From Psoroptes ovis (lineage: Eukaryota; Arthropoda; Arachnida; Sarcoptiformes; Psoroptidae), in the NCBI GenBank assembly GCA_002943765.1, contig PQWQ01000012.1:682001-746000 (forward strand): 64,000 bases of DNA, in the 5' to 3' direction. Both the position numbers and the translations under genes were made by a program. Positions 62,243-64,000 of the stretch are shown here, piece after piece (position 1 is the stretch's first letter; every line of letters begins with the position of its first letter). The notes below the pieces were generated by a model that worked only from the letters and a program-made list of their open reading frames with translations, was not told the DNA's origin and did no database searches.

Positions 62243-64000
62243 TATTTTTCAACTGTATTGTAAATAATCATGTTGTCAAAGCTTTCTTAGACACAGGAGC
62301 CAATATTACTTGTGTCTCAAGAAACCTTTTACATAAATTAAAATTAAAATTAGACGAAAATTTTGCAATTAATATCCGACAATTAGACAATACGACAACT
62401 TCACTAGGCTGCGTCCGCATTCATCTTCAAATTGGCAATATTCAACGTTTGATCAAAGCTCATGTCATTAGAAATCTTAATACCGACTTATTATTGGGAC
62501 TTGATGCTAGTCAGCTGTACAGCCTCAAATTGGACCTCAATAATAATAAATTGACACAAAATGGCATACCAATAGACTTAAGATCAAACAGATTTTATAA
62601 CAACAAATCGACGAAAAAAGTACAACAATCAATAGTTGAAAATAATAATCGGCATAATCATCAACAACAATCAATACAACAATCGACAAAAATTAGTAAT
62701 CAACAAAATCAATCAGCAAACATCCAATTCATGATTAATAGTCAACTAGATCAACATCAACTCTCTCAAATATCTGATTTGATTAACAAACATGTAAATT
62801 GTTTTTCACAATCAAAACAAGATATTGGTCGTATCAATATGGAATATCATCATATTAATCTCACTAATGATATTCCAATTTTCATTCATCCATATCGAGT
62901 CTCAGCCAAAGAAAAAGAAATAATCGATCAATCAGTAAAACAGCTTCTTGAAAATGGTTTCATCAGACCATCACAGTCACCATATTCGTTTCCTGTAACA
63001 CTTGCTGAGAAAAAAGGCGAGGGTAAAACCCGTCTTTGCATAGATTATCGGAAATTGAACCGAATAACCGTGAATGATCCACAACCGATTCCACGAATAG
63101 ATGATATCCTTGATAAAATGTACGGTAAAAAATATTTCACAAAACTCGATATCAGTTCTGGCTATTGGCATATACAAATGGCATCAGATGATATTTTCAA
63201 AACAGCATTTTCAACACACGCTGGTCATTATGAATGGACGGTTATGCCGTTCGGGCTGAAAAACGCCCCTGCCACCTTTCAACGTGTTCTTCGACAAATC
63301 ATCAATAAACATCAACTAGTCAACGTTGAGAATTATTTTGACGATCTCATAATTTTCTCCGAAACATTTGACCAACATTTAAATGATTTAGACAAAGTTT
63401 TAACTGCTTTCTCGACAGAAAATGCAAAATTTAAGCCGAGTAAATGTGAATTTGCCAATGAAAAAATTGATTTCCTTGGTCATACCATTTCATTCAATTC
63501 AATCCAGCCAAATAATGATAATATCAAAGCAATAATGAATTTTCCGAAACCACAAGATGTCAAACAACTTCAACGATTTTTAGGAATGGAGAATGTTTAT
63601 CATAAACATATCCCTAATCATGCAATGGTTCGTCGTCCATTGACCGAATTACTTAAGAAAGATACAGAATGGATTTGGTCAGCAGAATGCGATAAATCGT
63701 TTGAAAAACTGAAAGAAATACTTGCATCAAAACCAATCTTAACAATTTTCGATCCAAATAAGCCTTGCATTATTTATTGCGACGCCAGTCAACAAGGAAT
63801 CGGCGCTGTTCTGAAGCAACAACAATCAAATGGTGATGAATTACCGATTTCTTATTTATCAAGGAAATTGCTAAAGCACGAAGAAAATTACGCGATCACT
63901 GAATTAGAGTGCTTGGCCATCATTGAATCGTTGAAGAAATGGCACTGTTACATTTATGGTCAGCACACAATCATCTACACCGATCACGCTGCATTGCAGT
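62200..64000 (+). CDS. Ty3/gypsy-like pol (protease, RT, RNase H), truncated by the window edge
   Basis: Open in the -1 frame from 62200 to the right edge with no stop seen. An aspartic protease motif AFLDTGANITCVS is near 62290 with LLLGLDAS downstream. A Gln/Asn-rich linker follows. The RT then shows FIRPSQSPYSFPV, RLCIDYRKLNRITVND, KLDISSGYWHIQM, MPFGLKNAPATFQRVL, the catalytic NYFDDLIIFS and FLGHTIS. RNase H begins at IIYCDASQQGIGAVL and continues to YAITELECLAIIES, where the window ends. SGYWHIQM and FGLKNAPATFQ are gypsy signatures and differ from BEL/Pao RT. Integrase and 3' LTR would lie beyond the edge. It is the only pol in the window that looks fully open. Confidence 0.9.
62212..62218 (+). 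promoter_or_regulatory. -1 ribosomal frameshift slippery site GGGAAAC
   Basis: In the gag frame the bases read TC-G GGA AAC, exactly the X XXY YYZ pattern. Slipping back one base gives GGG AAA C and enters the pol frame, whose first open codon after the preceding stop is at 62200. The gag-pol overlap is 43 nt. A stimulatory stem or pseudoknot downstream was not evident by eye. Confidence 0.8.

Overview
The window is nuclear DNA from a small, very AT-rich arthropod genome. An astigmatid mite (dust-mite type) fits best. The basis is short spliced introns with GT/AG borders, asparagine/serine/glutamine-rich eukaryotic proteins (BTB-BACK-PHR, RCC1), arthropod-type retroelements and a tandem family of probable seven-helix chemoreceptors. 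The species is inference; nothing here was searched against a database.

Layout. At 1-0.4 kb, a small two-exon gene of unknown function lies on the minus strand, with the possible start of another gene at the left edge. From 0.4 to 5.5 kb no gene is visible. From 5.5 to 42.2 kb there is a minus-strand tandem array of ten copies of one three-exon gene, numbered R1-R10 here from left to right. Each has exon 1 of about 175-188 codons, exon 2 of about 263-277 codons, and a tiny exon 3 of 21-26 codons. The deduced proteins of about 470-480 aa have about seven hydrophobic segments. A phase-0 intron lies just before the last helix, and a G-x-F-x-x-N-like motif precedes it, as in arthropod gustatory receptors (GRs). 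R1-R4 form one subfamily and R5-R10 another. R1, R2, R5 and R9 look intact. R3, R6 and R7 each carry one small frameshift. R4, R8 and R10 are broken by mobile elements.

The array is heavily invaded. A near full-length I/R1-type LINE with target-site duplications (7.5-11.9 kb) has a nearly identical 5'-truncated sister inserted inside exon 2 of R10, with a 16-bp duplication. A TTAA-flanked DNA transposon with inverted repeats of about 520 bp and a SWIM-finger transposase fragment sits between R5 and R6, and a relic of it replaces the 3' half of R4. A Ty1/copia fragment (LTR, gag, integrase; no protease or reverse transcriptase) is fused in frame to exon 2 of R8. A near-perfect inverted repeat of about 320 bp per arm lies between R4 and R5, and small hAT-type elements are present.

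From 42.2 to 45.7 kb is intergenic DNA. At 45.7-48.4 kb is a plus-strand, intronless-looking BTB-BACK-PHR gene whose PHR domain is split by a low-complexity insertion. From 48.4 to 53.6 kb no gene is recognised. At 53.6-57.3 kb is a minus-strand two-exon RCC1-type gene with a disordered N-terminal extension of about 700 residues. From 58.2 to 60.5 kb are diverged tandem duplications containing alternating 51-nt and about 36-41-nt segments with splice-like borders but no open frame. From 61.1 kb to the right edge is an LTR retrotransposon with a BEL-like gag and a Ty3/gypsy-like pol, joined through a canonical -1 slippery heptamer.
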